Below are positions 8,376 through 17,219 of a DNA stretch of 64,000 nucleotides, in pieces. Below the pieces are notes generated by a model. It was given only the letters and a program-made list of their open reading frames with translations. It ran no database searches and had not been told where the DNA came from. The DNA comes from JANWYT01 sp034437555 (GTDB taxonomy: Bacteria > Chloroflexota > Anaerolineae > Aggregatilineales > Phototrophicaceae). A program made the translations under genes and the position numbers. Location of the stretch: NCBI GenBank assembly GCA_034437555.1, contig DAOTTQ010000077.1, positions 36,078 to 100,077 on the forward strand. Reading direction: 5' to 3'. Every line of letters starts with the position of its first letter. Position 1 is the stretch's first letter.

Positions 8376-9635
8376 ATGTCAACCTCTACAGAAACACCTC
8401 ATCATCGCTACAACGCCATGCAATTCTTTAACTTCCGTTTGCTCATCTTTGGGCGGTTTGCAGGGCAAACCGGCGAGATGATGGTCAGCGTGGGCGTGGG
8501 CTGGGAAATTTATGAGCGCACAGGAGATGCCTTCGCGCTGGGTTTAGTAGGTTTAGTACAGGTCATTCCTGTACTGTTGCTCTCGCTCATTGGTGGGTAC
8601 TTTGCAGATATTTACAGCAGGCGCATAATTACGCTTGTCTCACAGTTAGTTTTGGTGGTTTGTTCGGTTGCACTTGCGGTTATTTCCATCACAGAAGCCC
8701 CTCTCGCCGTGATGTATGGGGTGCTGGCACTCATTGGCGTGGCACGCGCGTTTAACAACCCTGCGGAGGGTGCGCTGACACCCCAAACTGTACCCCCTGA
8801 ATACTATTTTAACGCCGCAACATGGAGTTCTGCTGTGTGGCAATTATCTGCCATTGGCGGTCCGGCTATCGGTGGTTTGTTGATTGCCCTTACAGGAAGC
8901 GCAGTAGCGGTTTACCTAACCAACATCGTTGGGGGCTTAATTTTTGTCGTGGCGTTGCTTTTTATTCGTGTCAAGTCTAAAAATAACATCGCACACCTAG
9001 AACCACCCGTTGAATCGCTTAAAAACGGCTTGCGTTTCTTGCGCGATACCCCTGTTATTCTTGCCTCAATTACACTAGATATGTTTGCAGTGTTATTTGG
9101 GGGCGCGGTGTTCTTACTGCCTGTGTTTGCCAAAGACATCCTACAAGTGGATGCTGTGGGTCTAGGGGTTTTGCGTGCAGCACCGTCTGTTGGGGCATTG
9201 GTAATGGCAGTGTTTTTATCACGGCGTATCGCCTTTAAGAATGCGGGGCGGGTACTGTTATTAGCGGTGGCAGGTTTTGGGGTGGCAACAATTGGTTTTG
9301 GTTTATCGCAATCGTTCTGGCTATCGGTATTCTTTCTATTTTTAACGGGTGCACTGGATAATATCAGCGTAGTCATTCGGCATACGCTCGTTTTAACGCG
9401 CACGCCCGACGAGATGCGCGGACGAGTAAACGCTGTCAACATGATTTTTATCGGGTCATCCAACGAGCTTGGGGGGTTTGAATCGGGTGTGGCAGCCGCC
9501 ATCTTAGGAACAGTAGGTTCTGTTGTGTTTGGTGGTATTGGCACAATTGCGGTAGTAGGCTTAGTCGCTTGGCTATCACCCGACTTACGCAATCTAAACC
9601 AGCTAGAAGAATCTAAAGAACTCACTAGCTCATAA
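8376..9635 (+). CDS. MFS transporter (MFS_3/DHA3-type exporter)
   Basis: A 419-residue integral membrane protein with about 12 transmembrane segments. The N-terminal NFRLLIFGRFAGQTGEMMVSVGVGWEIYERTGDAFALGLVG and the loop ADIYSRRIIT are typical of the DHA3/MFS_3 group, which includes siderophore and drug exporters. The substrate cannot be read from sequence. I use the ATG at 8376 because the upstream GTG lies inside the acnA terminator. Its 3' end overlaps the convergent phosphodiesterase gene by 11 bases. Confidence 0.85.
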   Translation: MSTSTETPHHRYNAMQFFNFRLLIFGRFAGQTGEMMVSVGVGWEIYERTGDAFALGLVGLVQVIPVLLLSLIGGYFADIYSRRIITLVSQLVLVVCSVALAVISITEAPLAVMYGVLALIGVARAFNNPAEGALTPQTVPPEYYFNAATWSSAVWQLSAIGGPAIGGLLIALTGSAVAVYLTNIVGGLIFVVALLFIRVKSKNNIAHLEPPVESLKNGLRFLRDTPVILASITLDMFAVLFGGAVFLLPVFAKDILQVDAVGLGVLRAAPSVGALVMAVFLSRRIAFKNAGRVLLLAVAGFGVATIGFGLSQSFWLSVFFLFLTGALDNISVVIRHTLVLTRTPDEMRGRVNAVNMIFIGSSNELGGFESGVAAAILGTVGSVVFGGIGTIAVVGLVAWLSPDLRNLNQLEESKELTSS

Positions 9636-11031
9636 TGCGCCCTTGTAGCGCAGCAGGAATGGGAACGCGCAAACGGTGAAGCACTGTAGAAGCTACATCC
9701 ATCAATTGATAAGGCGCAACTTCACCTTGCCCCTTTTGCGCCTCATGCAAAATAAACATGCCTTCTTCGGCATGGTTTGCGTCATCAGGTCCCGTGTCAT
9801 TTTCTAGCGTGTAGTGGGTGGGATAACCAACGCCCCCTACTGCACGCCAGTGCAAATCACCAAAATACACAATTAAATCGGGCGCAAAACCGTTCACAGC
9901 TTTATAGACTTCGTGAGGACGGAACACGCGCGTGCTTAAAGGCGTTCCTTCTGGGCTTGTAATCGCTTTTAACTGCTCTGTCAGCGTATTTAACATGGAC
10001 TCGATTTCATGGGTTGCGATAACGCCTTGTGGTTCGCGCCCTTGCACATTCATAAAGATGCGCCCGTAATACCCCCCTGTTGACCACGCCCGCGTTTGTG
10101 TCCAATCCACATCTTGCACGTTAAACGCCTGAATTTGCCCCTCTGGGGGCGTACTTTTTAGGGCAAGCCAGCCGTTTTGCCAAAGCCAATGGTTAATGGC
10201 AATTGCACCGTCCATACGCTTCGCCCCATGGTCACTTACCACAAGGACGCTCGTTCTATCGTCAACGTGCGCCAAAACACGCCCTACCCACGCATCTACA
10301 AAGCGATAATAATCTTTGATTGCATTTTCAAACGGGTTATTAGGTTCGTACAAGCGATGCTGTGGGTCTTGATACCGCCAAAATGCATGGTGAATACGGT
10401 CAACCCCAATATTCACATGCACCGCAAAATCCCACTCTTGCGTGGTTAGCAAGTGTTCAAACGCTTGGTACTGTATCTCTGTCAGGTCATAGATGCGCTG
10501 AAGCAGTGCGGGTTTCTCGCTGGTTCTAAAGTTTCCGGCATCAAAGCTATAATTGGGGAACTTTTTTAGCAGGTCGCTTTTAAGAATTGTGGGAAAGGTG
10601 AAGGCACTCTCACGGTTTGGCGTAGTAAAATCGCTCACCAACGACCCTTTAAGAGGCTTTATGGGGTATGTTTGCGGAACATTCACTACCAGCGAAGGCT
10701 TATTGTGTTCTGTTAGGTAATCCCACACACGCGGAAACTGCACCGAGTGACTATCAGCTGTAGAAAGCTCATCATAGCCATAATTTGCGCGGTTACGAAA
10801 GCCATACACACCCAGCTCGCCCGCGTCACGCCCACTAAACATGCTTGCCCATGCTGGCACAGTAATACACGGCAGAGATGAACGCATCACGCCCCATGTT
10901 CCCCCATTCATCAGTTGTGATAAGTGAGGTAAGTGAGCGCGATAACGTTGAAAGACAAGCTCGGGGCTGGCACAATCCAAACCAATCACCAAAAAGCGGC
11001 GCGGTTTTCCTCGTCTAAAGAAGCGATTCAT
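9625..11031 (-). CDS. Alkaline-phosphatase-superfamily type I phosphodiesterase/nucleotide pyrophosphatase-like protein
   Basis: A 468-residue protein. The N-terminal metal-binding segment is FLVIGLDCASPELVF, the likely nucleophile region is CITVPAWASMFSGRD, and the second metal cluster is VVSDHGAKRMDG; further His residues near the C-terminus complete the pattern. The family cleaves phosphodiester or pyrophosphate bonds with two zinc ions. No signal peptide is seen, although RRGKPRRF at the N-terminus is basic. Close Chloroflexota and archaeal relatives are annotated only as AP-superfamily proteins, and the substrate is unknown. Its start lies 4 bases downstream of the nusB stop, so the two form a transcription unit. 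Confidence 0.8.
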   Translation of the reverse strand: MNRFFRRGKPRRFLVIGLDCASPELVFQRYRAHLPHLSQLMNGGTWGVMRSSLPCITVPAWASMFSGRDAGELGVYGFRNRANYGYDELSTADSHSVQFPRVWDYLTEHNKPSLVVNVPQTYPIKPLKGSLVSDFTTPNRESAFTFPTILKSDLLKKFPNYSFDAGNFRTSEKPALLQRIYDLTEIQYQAFEHLLTTQEWDFAVHVNIGVDRIHHAFWRYQDPQHRLYEPNNPFENAIKDYYRFVDAWVGRVLAHVDDRTSVLVVSDHGAKRMDGAIAINHWLWQNGWLALKSTPPEGQIQAFNVQDVDWTQTRAWSTGGYYGRIFMNVQGREPQGVIATHEIESMLNTLTEQLKAITSPEGTPLSTRVFRPHEVYKAVNGFAPDLIVYFGDLHWRAVGGVGYPTHYTLENDTGPDDANHAEEGMFILHEAQKGQGEVAPYQLMDVASTVLHRLRVPIPAALQGRIMS

Positions 11032-11035
11032 AGGG

Positions 11036-11665
11036 CTATGGAGTGGTATCTTCTGGGGTGGATTCGTTTCCTAAGATGCGTTGTACCACGCTCAGGTTAT
11101 CAGCGATCGTCCCTAATACCCCATTGATAAAGCGTGCGCTATTGTCTGCGCCAAACGTCTTTGCTAGCTCAACTGATTCATCAATTGCCACACTTAACGG
11201 CACATCAGACACCATCCCTATTTCAAAGAGGGCAATTCTGAGCGTGTTACGGTCAGTAATGGCAAGTTGTTCAATCGGGAAGTCAGAGGCGACAGCGTGT
11301 AGCACTTTGTCAAGCGGTGCCAGCAAGCGAGTTACGCCCAACACCAAACGTTGAAAGTAGGCAATAATGCGTTGCTCTACCAAGCCTTCGTTTGGAATAA
11401 TCTCAATATATTCTGAGAGGTCTGGCACTGTTTCCTCATCGTCAAGGAAGTACTCGGCAAATGTGCTAGAAATGGATTGACCATCTTTTGAAATAAAGCG
11501 CGTTAGCACATCTTGAGGAAGATGCCCCACGCTGTCTATTTCATAGAGAGCCTGCAACGCCAAACGGCGTGCAACGCTTCGTTCCGTGACGGGATTACGA
11601 TGCGAGATAATGTCACGAGACTCAATTTCTTCTGCTGTGAAGTCAAATTCTGGGTAGTCCGTCAT
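11036..11665 (-). CDS. nusB: Transcription antitermination factor NusB
   Basis: A 209-residue protein, longer than the usual 130-160 because of an N-terminal extension of about 25 residues and an acidic insert around residues 60-90. The core matches NusB: ARRLALQALYEID at the start of the helical fold and IRNVLRIALFE / ESVELAKTFGADNSARFINGVLGTIA-like segments at the end. NusB binds boxA RNA with S10 and promotes antitermination of rRNA operons. It is followed after 4 bases by the phosphodiesterase gene. Confidence 0.88.
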   Translation of the reverse strand: MTDYPEFDFTAEEIESRDIISHRNPVTERSVARRLALQALYEIDSVGHLPQDVLTRFISKDGQSISSTFAEYFLDDEETVPDLSEYIEIIPNEGLVEQRIIAYFQRLVLGVTRLLAPLDKVLHAVASDFPIEQLAITDRNTLRIALFEIGMVSDVPLSVAIDESVELAKTFGADNSARFINGVLGTIADNLSVVQRILGNESTPEDTTP

Positions 11666-11822
11666 TAAACAGAACTCATTTAGGGTGATATGGGCTTTTA
11701 AGATGAGGGGTAAGTCTACCTTACAAGCCTAGTTTTCGCCACAGCGAGTTATATTTGACCCCTTGTGAACCCATGTGATTATTAAAAGCTCTTTAAGAGT
11801 TTTAGAAACACACAAAAAACTC

Positions 11823-11851
11823 TTGATTTTATTGTGCAATCCTGCTAAAGT
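11823..11851 (+). promoter_or_regulatory. Promoter of the 78-residue protein gene
   Basis: TTGATT (11823-11828), a 17-base spacer and TAAAGT (11846-11851), with TGC just before the -10 as an extended element. Confidence 0.55.
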
Positions 11852-11891
11852 AATTTCTATGGCGACACAAGATTACAGAGAAGGAGAAGCC

Positions 11892-12128
11892 ATGATTGAC
11901 TATAGAACACAAAAAGTTGCAGAGATGCATCGTCAAGAGATGGAACGAGAAGCACAGGCTTATCGTCTCGCTCAAGTAGCACAACAGGGGGCACCACAGA
12001 CGGAACGCACCCACTGGAGAAGCACCATTAAACAGGTGTTAGCCTCTTGGAAACCCGCCCTAACATCAGGGGCGGTATCGGAAAAAACCAAGACGACAGA
12101 AATTCCCGTCTTAGGACTACAGGGTTAA
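11892..12128 (+). CDS. Small charged protein of unknown function
   Basis: I choose the ATG at 11892, which has a strong AGAAGGAGAAGCC site, over in-frame starts at 11775 and 11859 that lie in or near the promoter. The product is 78 residues. Residues 1-35 are a likely amphipathic helix rich in Gln, Glu and Arg (KVAEMHRQEMEREAQAYRLAQ); the rest is basic with a WRSTIKQVLASW segment. I recognise no family. It has its own promoter and a strong terminator, so it is probably a real monocistronic gene. Confidence 0.6.
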   Translation: MIDYRTQKVAEMHRQEMEREAQAYRLAQVAQQGAPQTERTHWRSTIKQVLASWKPALTSGAVSEKTKTTEIPVLGLQG

Positions 12129-12134
12129 ATTAGT

Positions 12135-12170
12135 AAAGGGCGTGCTTCATCACAAGCACGCCCTTTTTTT
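12135..12170 (+). terminator. Strong terminator after the 78-residue protein gene
   Basis: A 13-bp perfect stem AAAGGGCGTGCTT / AAGCACGCCCTTT with a 6-base loop and T-tract. It sits between convergent genes and may also end the minus-strand transcript from 12170. Confidence 0.9.
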
Positions 12171-13156
12171 TATTTTGTTAAAAAGTCTTTCTCAACAGTA
12201 GGGAATGAGGGTCGTGCTTCTGGAAAGTAAAGTTCAATGCGCCCTTCTTCGTCTATCGGGCGTGACACATCAACAGGTTCTTGCATCCACTCGTTCAAAC
12301 GCGCACATAGCTCGGCACTAAACAAGAAAATAGAGGCGATAAGATACGCCCAAAACAATAGCACAATACCCGTAGCAATACCGCCATAAATAAGGCTATA
12401 GGTTGCGAGATTGGTTAAATACCACTGAAACGCCGACTTTGCTAGTTCCCACCCAATAGCCCCAAACATGGCGGCGGGCCAAACCGCATCCCACTCAACA
12501 TAGCGCGCTGGCACATAGCGAAACAACAAGGCGAAAATGACTAGATTTAGCCCTAATGGCAAGAAGAGCGTGCCGATAGAGAGCCAGATATTTAGCTCTA
12601 AGGATAGTGCCAACAATAGGCGTAACACCCCAGATGTTAAAAAAGATGCCAATACCAGGGTGATGAGCGTTAAGCCCATCAGCAACGCCAAAACGCGCAT
12701 CCGCCAAAGGCTTCGCACTTCTGGCACAGCAAAAATTTTATCCAGTGAACGGGTGATATTAGAGAACAAGCCCGTCGCCGACCACAATAAGCCAACCACT
12801 GCCACCAGCCCAAACTGCGTGCTTTGGGTTAATGTGCCAGAGAGCGTTTCTTGAATGGCAACGACGGTGGCTTCTGGCAGAAACAACGCCAAGCCTCTGG
12901 CAATTTGCTCTTGGGCAATGGCGGGTCCGACAACTGCACCCACCGCCACCGCTAACAAAAGCACCAACGGAAAAATAGAAAAAATGGAGTAGTAAGCCAG
13001 TGTAGCGGCTTGCTGAGAGCCTGTGCGTAAATAGTTAAGAAACGCACGCCAGATAAAAAGAGGTAAGGTGCGGGTACTCACAGGCAATTTTTGCCAAGAA
13101 TAGCGCGCTCGCGTGTTTAGGTTTTTTAGTGTGGAGCGAAATCGGCTCATAGACAA
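12170..13156 (-). CDS. YihY/BrkB-family inner membrane protein
   Basis: A 328-residue protein with about six transmembrane helices. The signature AATLAYYSIFSIFPLVLLLAVAVGAVVG follows a basic N-terminus, and LFWAYLIASIFLFSAELCARLNE near residue 285 is characteristic of YihY/virulence-factor-BrkB proteins. The family's biochemical role is not settled; the old ribonuclease BN label is a misassignment. The protein ends in a charged cytoplasmic tail. It stands alone on the minus strand. Confidence 0.85.
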   Translation of the reverse strand: MSMSRFRSTLKNLNTRARYSWQKLPVSTRTLPLFIWRAFLNYLRTGSQQAATLAYYSIFSIFPLVLLLAVAVGAVVGPAIAQEQIARGLALFLPEATVVAIQETLSGTLTQSTQFGLVAVVGLLWSATGLFSNITRSLDKIFAVPEVRSLWRMRVLALLMGLTLITLVLASFLTSGVLRLLLALSLELNIWLSIGTLFLPLGLNLVIFALLFRYVPARYVEWDAVWPAAMFGAIGWELAKSAFQWYLTNLATYSLIYGGIATGIVLLFWAYLIASIFLFSAELCARLNEWMQEPVDVSRPIDEEGRIELYFPEARPSFPTVEKDFLTK

Positions 13157-13240
13157 ATCTTTTCAAAATTGAACGACCTTACAACGATAATCAAGAAAAT
13201 GACAATTAGCAACCTATGGCATCATTAAATGAGTTTGCGC

Positions 13241-13246
13241 TATAAT
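13241..13246 (+). promoter_or_regulatory. Likely -10 element of the 147-residue membrane protein gene
   Basis: A perfect TATAAT lies 41 bases before the start codon. No convincing -35 hexamer is at the expected distance. Confidence 0.45.
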
Positions 13247-13286
13247 GCGGTATTGATTAAAAACTCAAGATTTAGGAGTTATCCCA

Positions 13287-13730
13287 ATGGAAGACCTTCT
13301 TCAACAGGTCGGCGCGTTATTACGTCCATCCTCACTATCAGACATCTTCATTTACATTATTTTCTTTTTGTCACTCATTGCCAGTTTTGTGATTCCAGAG
13401 AAAAATGTGCAAGCCCCTTACATGATGTATACCGTTATTTTGGGCTGTATCATCGACCTACTGCGCGGTAGTGGTGGAGAAGGCTTGTCCTCAATTGCTG
13501 GGCTTCGGATAGCAGGCGAAAGCATTTTGAGCGATTTTGGCTTTTTAACGTTCATTATCCACATCATCATGTTCGTTTTCCCTATCATTGCGGCGGGTCT
13601 CACACGGCGTTTTGGGCAACGGGCAGGCGCATTGGCTGTGCCATTGTGCTTGTTGGCGGGTTTGTTTGGGGGCATTTACGCGCTACTTTCATTTGCTGCT
13701 CCCGATGTTGTGTATTCAGCCATCTTCTAA
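13287..13730 (+). CDS. Hypothetical four-helix membrane protein
   Basis: A 147-residue protein with four predicted transmembrane segments (about 22-40, 47-65, 84-107 and 115-140). It has a TTTAGGAGTTATCCC ribosome site. No enzymatic motif is visible. A short basic loop, TRRFGQRAG, lies between helices three and four. Its neighbours, BrkB and ComEC, are membrane proteins but transcribed in the opposite direction. I cannot name a family. Confidence 0.65.
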   Translation: MEDLLQQVGALLRPSSLSDIFIYIIFFLSLIASFVIPEKNVQAPYMMYTVILGCIIDLLRGSGGEGLSSIAGLRIAGESILSDFGFLTFIIHIIMFVFPIIAAGLTRRFGQRAGALAVPLCLLAGLFGGIYALLSFAAPDVVYSAIF

Positions 13731-13735
13731 GACCG

Positions 13736-16054
13736 TTATTCATACACGCCCCAAAGCGATTCCCCATCGCTAAATAGGTGAAGGGTGCCATTCTCATCTG
13801 TGCGTAAGAGCATGGCATCTTTCGCTAAAAACAACACCCCTTCATCGGGGTCTTTTCGCCGATTGGCAATATCACCCTGCAAAACCACAACTTGGGGCTG
13901 TGCGCTCGCTAAGAAATCCCCGTCAAGGCTTCTGGCGGTAGCGTGGTCGGGGAGTTGCATCACACTTGCCACAATGTCCCCCTCCGCTTCTAAAACACGC
14001 GCCTGCCCTGTTCTTGTTAAGTCTGATGTCAGCAAAAACGAGTGTTGCCCATAGCTCACGCGCAAAAGTAACGCGCCATCGCCTAACGGGTCGCCTAGTT
14101 CGGGCGTGGCTTGGGGGTGGAGTACCTCGATAAGTACGCCATCTGTAGTTTCTATGGTGTAACCTGCGGTGGCAATGACGTGAGGCGCGTTCGTTAGCAT
14201 CCGCCGTAACTCGCCTTGCACTTCCCCTAATTGAGGCTGACCATTGCTGATAAGCGACAAAGCGTTATAGCGCGATAGCACGCTTGTCAGTGCGCTGTTA
14301 TCGTTGTCATCAGGGTGTGTCAAAATGAGTATCTCAATGTCACGGTCATAAAATGGCATCCTATCCCCCAACGCCGTTAGCAAACGTGAGGGATAGCGCC
14401 CACCATCTATCAAAATTTGCGCTCCGTTGGGGGTTTGCATTAAAACGGCGTTGCTATGCCCCATATCTAGCCACCATACATGAAACTTGCCATCAGGAAG
14501 GCTACGCCACATTCCCCACACTAAAATACCTAGCCCAAATGCCCCTAACATCAGCGTTACCCACACCACACGCCGAAGCAACAAACTATAAAGCCTACTC
14601 ATCCAATAAGGACGTGATGCGGTCATGAGTGCACCCCCTATCAACAACACATAAAAAGCACCCACAAACTTTGGATCGGCATACAACGAAAATTCCGCCA
14701 TCGGCAACTGTGCAAACGTTCGAACAATACCAATTGTCCAGGCTAACCCGATCATCACCAACCAAAATAAGCCCTGTGAGAGCGTCGGCAAAAACAAGCC
14801 AATCATCATAGCAAGACCACCGCCAATGAGGACAAAGGTTTGCACAGGAATCACTAAAAAGTTCGTCAGCAACGCTACTACAGAAAAACGTTGAAAATAC
14901 AGCACAATCAGGGGTGCAGTAGCAATTTGAGCAGCAAGCGTTACCACGAGCGCATCATTTAAGAACCCCGAACGAAAGCCTAGCATCCGCTCTAAAAATT
15001 GGCTAATAGGCGTTACAAAAAGCATCATGCCCAAAATAGCACAAAAACTCAGTTGAAAGCTCACATCCCACAGCACAGACGGATTTAAGAAACTCATTGC
15101 TACAGCCACAAAAGCCAATGAAGCGGGCAAATACGCTTTGCGTTTAAGCAATGGGGCAATCAAGAGCAAGCTACTCATGATGGCAGAGCGTACAACAGCG
15201 GCATTTGCACCCACAAGAATCGTGTAAATCACTAAAACGACAATCGATAGAACTACGCCCACAACTTCTCGGCGCGGAAAAAGCCTACTAAAAACGCCCA
15301 TGAGTACACCACTTACAATCGCCATATTAAAGCCACTAATGGCGACCACATGCGCTGTGCCTGTTGCGCTAAACGCATCAGAAAGCTCATCCGTCATTCC
15401 ACGCTCGTTGCCTAGTAAAATGCCCACCAGCAACCCCGCCATCGGTTCTGGCAACTGCGCATTAATGAGGGTTTGGGAGCGTTGACGAAGTGCGATAATC
15501 TCGCGCATGATGGGGTAGGGGTTGGTGTCTTCTAAAAATGTGTAGGTAGCACGAGGAAAAACACTAAACACCTCTTGGCGTGCCAAAAAATCGGCATAAG
15601 AGAAGGTATCCCCTTCAGATGGCGTAAACATTTGCCCACCCACACGCACACGAAAGCCATAAATCACTTGGGTTTGTGGGGGCAAATTGACCAGTACAAT
15701 GCCCTGGACAGGATGCCATTCACGCGCATCAAACAGGCGTTGCGCCTCAATGCGAACTTGCACAAATTCATCGCGCTGGTCGGGAGCAGAAACCACAATG
15801 CCCTCAATCGCAACGCTTTGGTCATTAAAAAAGGCGACTGAATTAGTTTTAGGGAATACTTCGTGGCGCAACGCGCCTAAACCCACACAAACCAGCCCTA
15901 AAGCCAGCCAGCGTAGGGGCGTAAACCAAGCCAGAATTACACAAGCCAAACCTATTAAGGCAAGTGATGTCCAGCCGTAAACTGTGATAAGAGGCAATGA
16001 TGCCGAAATAAAAATGCCTGCGCTCCACCCCAACGCGAGATAAACAAGACGCAT
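13736..16054 (-). CDS. comEC: ComEC/Rec2-family competence membrane protein with degenerate metallo-hydrolase domain
   Basis: A 772-residue protein. Residues 1-190 hold N-terminal helices and a DUF4131-like OB domain. Residues 200-480 hold the ComEC channel region, with LLVGILLGNERGMTDELSDAFSATGTAHVVAISGFNMAI, the family hallmark. Residues 510-772 hold a beta-lactamase-like fold. ComEC conducts single-stranded DNA into the cytoplasm in transformation. The usual HxDH zinc motif (LTHPDADH) is here LTHPDDNDNS, and the usual PHHGS is LPDHATA, so zinc binding is probably lost. No other com genes are in the window. The gene converges with its neighbour, 5 bases apart. Confidence 0.88.
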   Translation of the reverse strand: MRLVYLALGWSAGIFISASLPLITVYGWTSLALIGLACVILAWFTPLRWLALGLVCVGLGALRHEVFPKTNSVAFFNDQSVAIEGIVVSAPDQRDEFVQVRIEAQRLFDAREWHPVQGIVLVNLPPQTQVIYGFRVRVGGQMFTPSEGDTFSYADFLARQEVFSVFPRATYTFLEDTNPYPIMREIIALRQRSQTLINAQLPEPMAGLLVGILLGNERGMTDELSDAFSATGTAHVVAISGFNMAIVSGVLMGVFSRLFPRREVVGVVLSIVVLVIYTILVGANAAVVRSAIMSSLLLIAPLLKRKAYLPASLAFVAVAMSFLNPSVLWDVSFQLSFCAILGMMLFVTPISQFLERMLGFRSGFLNDALVVTLAAQIATAPLIVLYFQRFSVVALLTNFLVIPVQTFVLIGGGLAMMIGLFLPTLSQGLFWLVMIGLAWTIGIVRTFAQLPMAEFSLYADPKFVGAFYVLLIGGALMTASRPYWMSRLYSLLLRRVVWVTLMLGAFGLGILVWGMWRSLPDGKFHVWWLDMGHSNAVLMQTPNGAQILIDGGRYPSRLLTALGDRMPFYDRDIEILILTHPDDNDNSALTSVLSRYNALSLISNGQPQLGEVQGELRRMLTNAPHVIATAGYTIETTDGVLIEVLHPQATPELGDPLGDGALLLRVSYGQHSFLLTSDLTRTGQARVLEAEGDIVASVMQLPDHATARSLDGDFLASAQPQVVVLQGDIANRRKDPDEGVLFLAKDAMLLRTDENGTLHLFSDGESLWGVYE

Positions 16055-16088
16055 CGGTTACACGCAGGCAAATAATAAGGACATGATA

Positions 16089-16643
16089 CTAAGACGATTT
16101 TTGGTCGTTATCTCTGTCAGCGTCCACGTACTCATGGTCAACTGCACGAGGAATATGCACAACAGAAGGGCTAGTAGGCACAGAAGCGGGTTTTCTGGTG
16201 GTTTCTTCTTGAATGTAGCTAATACCATTACGCACTTCACCCACATTTTTAAGCAATTGTTGCTCTAAACGGCTTAATACGCCCAAAACATATTGGTCGG
16301 CTTCCGCAGTCATACGAACAGCCTGCTGACGCGCACTCTCTAAAATGCTTTCGGCGCGAGATTGGGAGGCTTGCACCATAGCATCATCGTCAATCATCTT
16401 CTCGGCGCGGTCTCTGTGTTGCTGTACCACACGAGCAGCCTCTTCATGGGCTTCCGCCATCACGCGGTCGCGTTGGGCAATGATGCGTGCTGCTTTCTCA
16501 ATCTCTTCTGGAATTGAGATACGCATTTGGTCAATAATCTCTAAGGCACGTTCTTCGTCAATGACGGTAAACTTTGTTCCAAAGATATGGCGACCATCAT
16601 CAATTAAATCTTCTAAGCGGTCTACCAAATGCTGAATATCCAT
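16089..16643 (-). CDS. Coiled-coil protein (DivIVA / ATP-synthase-b-like)
   Basis: A 184-residue hydrophilic protein made mainly of long heptad-patterned helices between residues 45 and 150. It contains repeated Ala/Glu/Arg segments such as EEIEKAARIIAQRDRVMAEAHEEAARVVQQHRDRAEKMI. This pattern recurs in Chloroflexota and Actinobacteria next to coaD and is often labelled F0 b-subunit-like, but there is no N-terminal membrane anchor. A role in division or envelope organisation is guesswork. It follows coaD by 20 bases in the same direction, so they are likely co-transcribed. Confidence 0.65.
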   Translation of the reverse strand: MDIQHLVDRLEDLIDDGRHIFGTKFTVIDEERALEIIDQMRISIPEEIEKAARIIAQRDRVMAEAHEEAARVVQQHRDRAEKMIDDDAMVQASQSRAESILESARQQAVRMTAEADQYVLGVLSRLEQQLLKNVGEVRNGISYIQEETTRKPASVPTSPSVVHIPRAVDHEYVDADRDNDQKSS

Positions 16644-16663
16644 AAATCCTCCCCAGTATCACC

Positions 16664-17158
16664 CTACTTCGGCTCATACGAAGCAAAGCGTCGTTTTAAG
16701 GCTTCATTTACATGAGCAGAGACCATTTGGGAAACGTCCCCCCCCAATTCGGCAATTTCACGTACTGTACTACTGCTAATATACATAAATTTTTCATCCG
16801 CAAGGATGGCAACTGTTTCTATATCTGGCGCAAGTTTTTTGTTCGCCATACCCATCCTGAACTCAAACTCAAAATCGCCAAATACGCGCAACCCCCGCAC
16901 CAATGCCATTGCGCCCACAGAACGCGCATAACTGACCGTTAAGCCCGTGTAGTGTGCTACTTTGATATTGTTATACCCTTGAAAGCAAATTTGCGCCAAT
17001 TCAACACGCTCCTCCAGCGAAAACATCACGTTTTTTTTGGGGGTGCTATAGATGGCGAGAATAAGTTCATCAAAAATTTTAGAGGCACGTATTGCTATAT
17101 CAATATGCCCATTGTGAATCGGGTCAAGTGATGCCGGATAAACCGCAATCCGTTTCAT
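16664..17158 (-). CDS. coaD: Phosphopantetheine adenylyltransferase
   Basis: A 164-residue nucleotidyltransferase catalysing the fourth step of CoA synthesis, from 4'-phosphopantetheine and ATP to dephospho-CoA. Residues 5-20 carry the PASLDPIHNGHIDIA motif with the HxGH ATP site. ALVRGLRVFGDFEFEFRMGMANKKLAPDIETVAI and the C-terminal ISSSTVREIAELGGDVS are family signatures. Length is normal. A TATAAT lies on the minus strand at 17186-17191 as its probable -10 box. Confidence 0.96.
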   Translation of the reverse strand: MKRIAVYPASLDPIHNGHIDIAIRASKIFDELILAIYSTPKKNVMFSLEERVELAQICFQGYNNIKVAHYTGLTVSYARSVGAMALVRGLRVFGDFEFEFRMGMANKKLAPDIETVAILADEKFMYISSSTVREIAELGGDVSQMVSAHVNEALKRRFASYEPK

Positions 17159-17219
17159 GAAAAAACTCCATCGTTAATGGGAAACATTATAATCCCATTT
17201 GCTAAAACGTGCCACATTT

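Noticed and set aside
8912..9625. 237-codon antisense ORF across the MFS gene
   Set aside because: It is in the opposite frame of a clear membrane protein and has no ribosome site or recognisable product.
16058..16246. 62-codon ORF between comEC and the coiled-coil gene
   Set aside because: It overlaps the coiled-coil gene in another frame, with Leu/Cys-rich composition and no start signal.
17200..17214. Sigma-54-like match upstream of coaD on the minus strand (TGGCACGTTTTAGCA)
   Set aside because: It differs from the -24/-12 consensus at one key base, overlaps a TATAAT, and nothing else points to sigma-54 (no enhancer-binding protein in the window). I treat it as chance.
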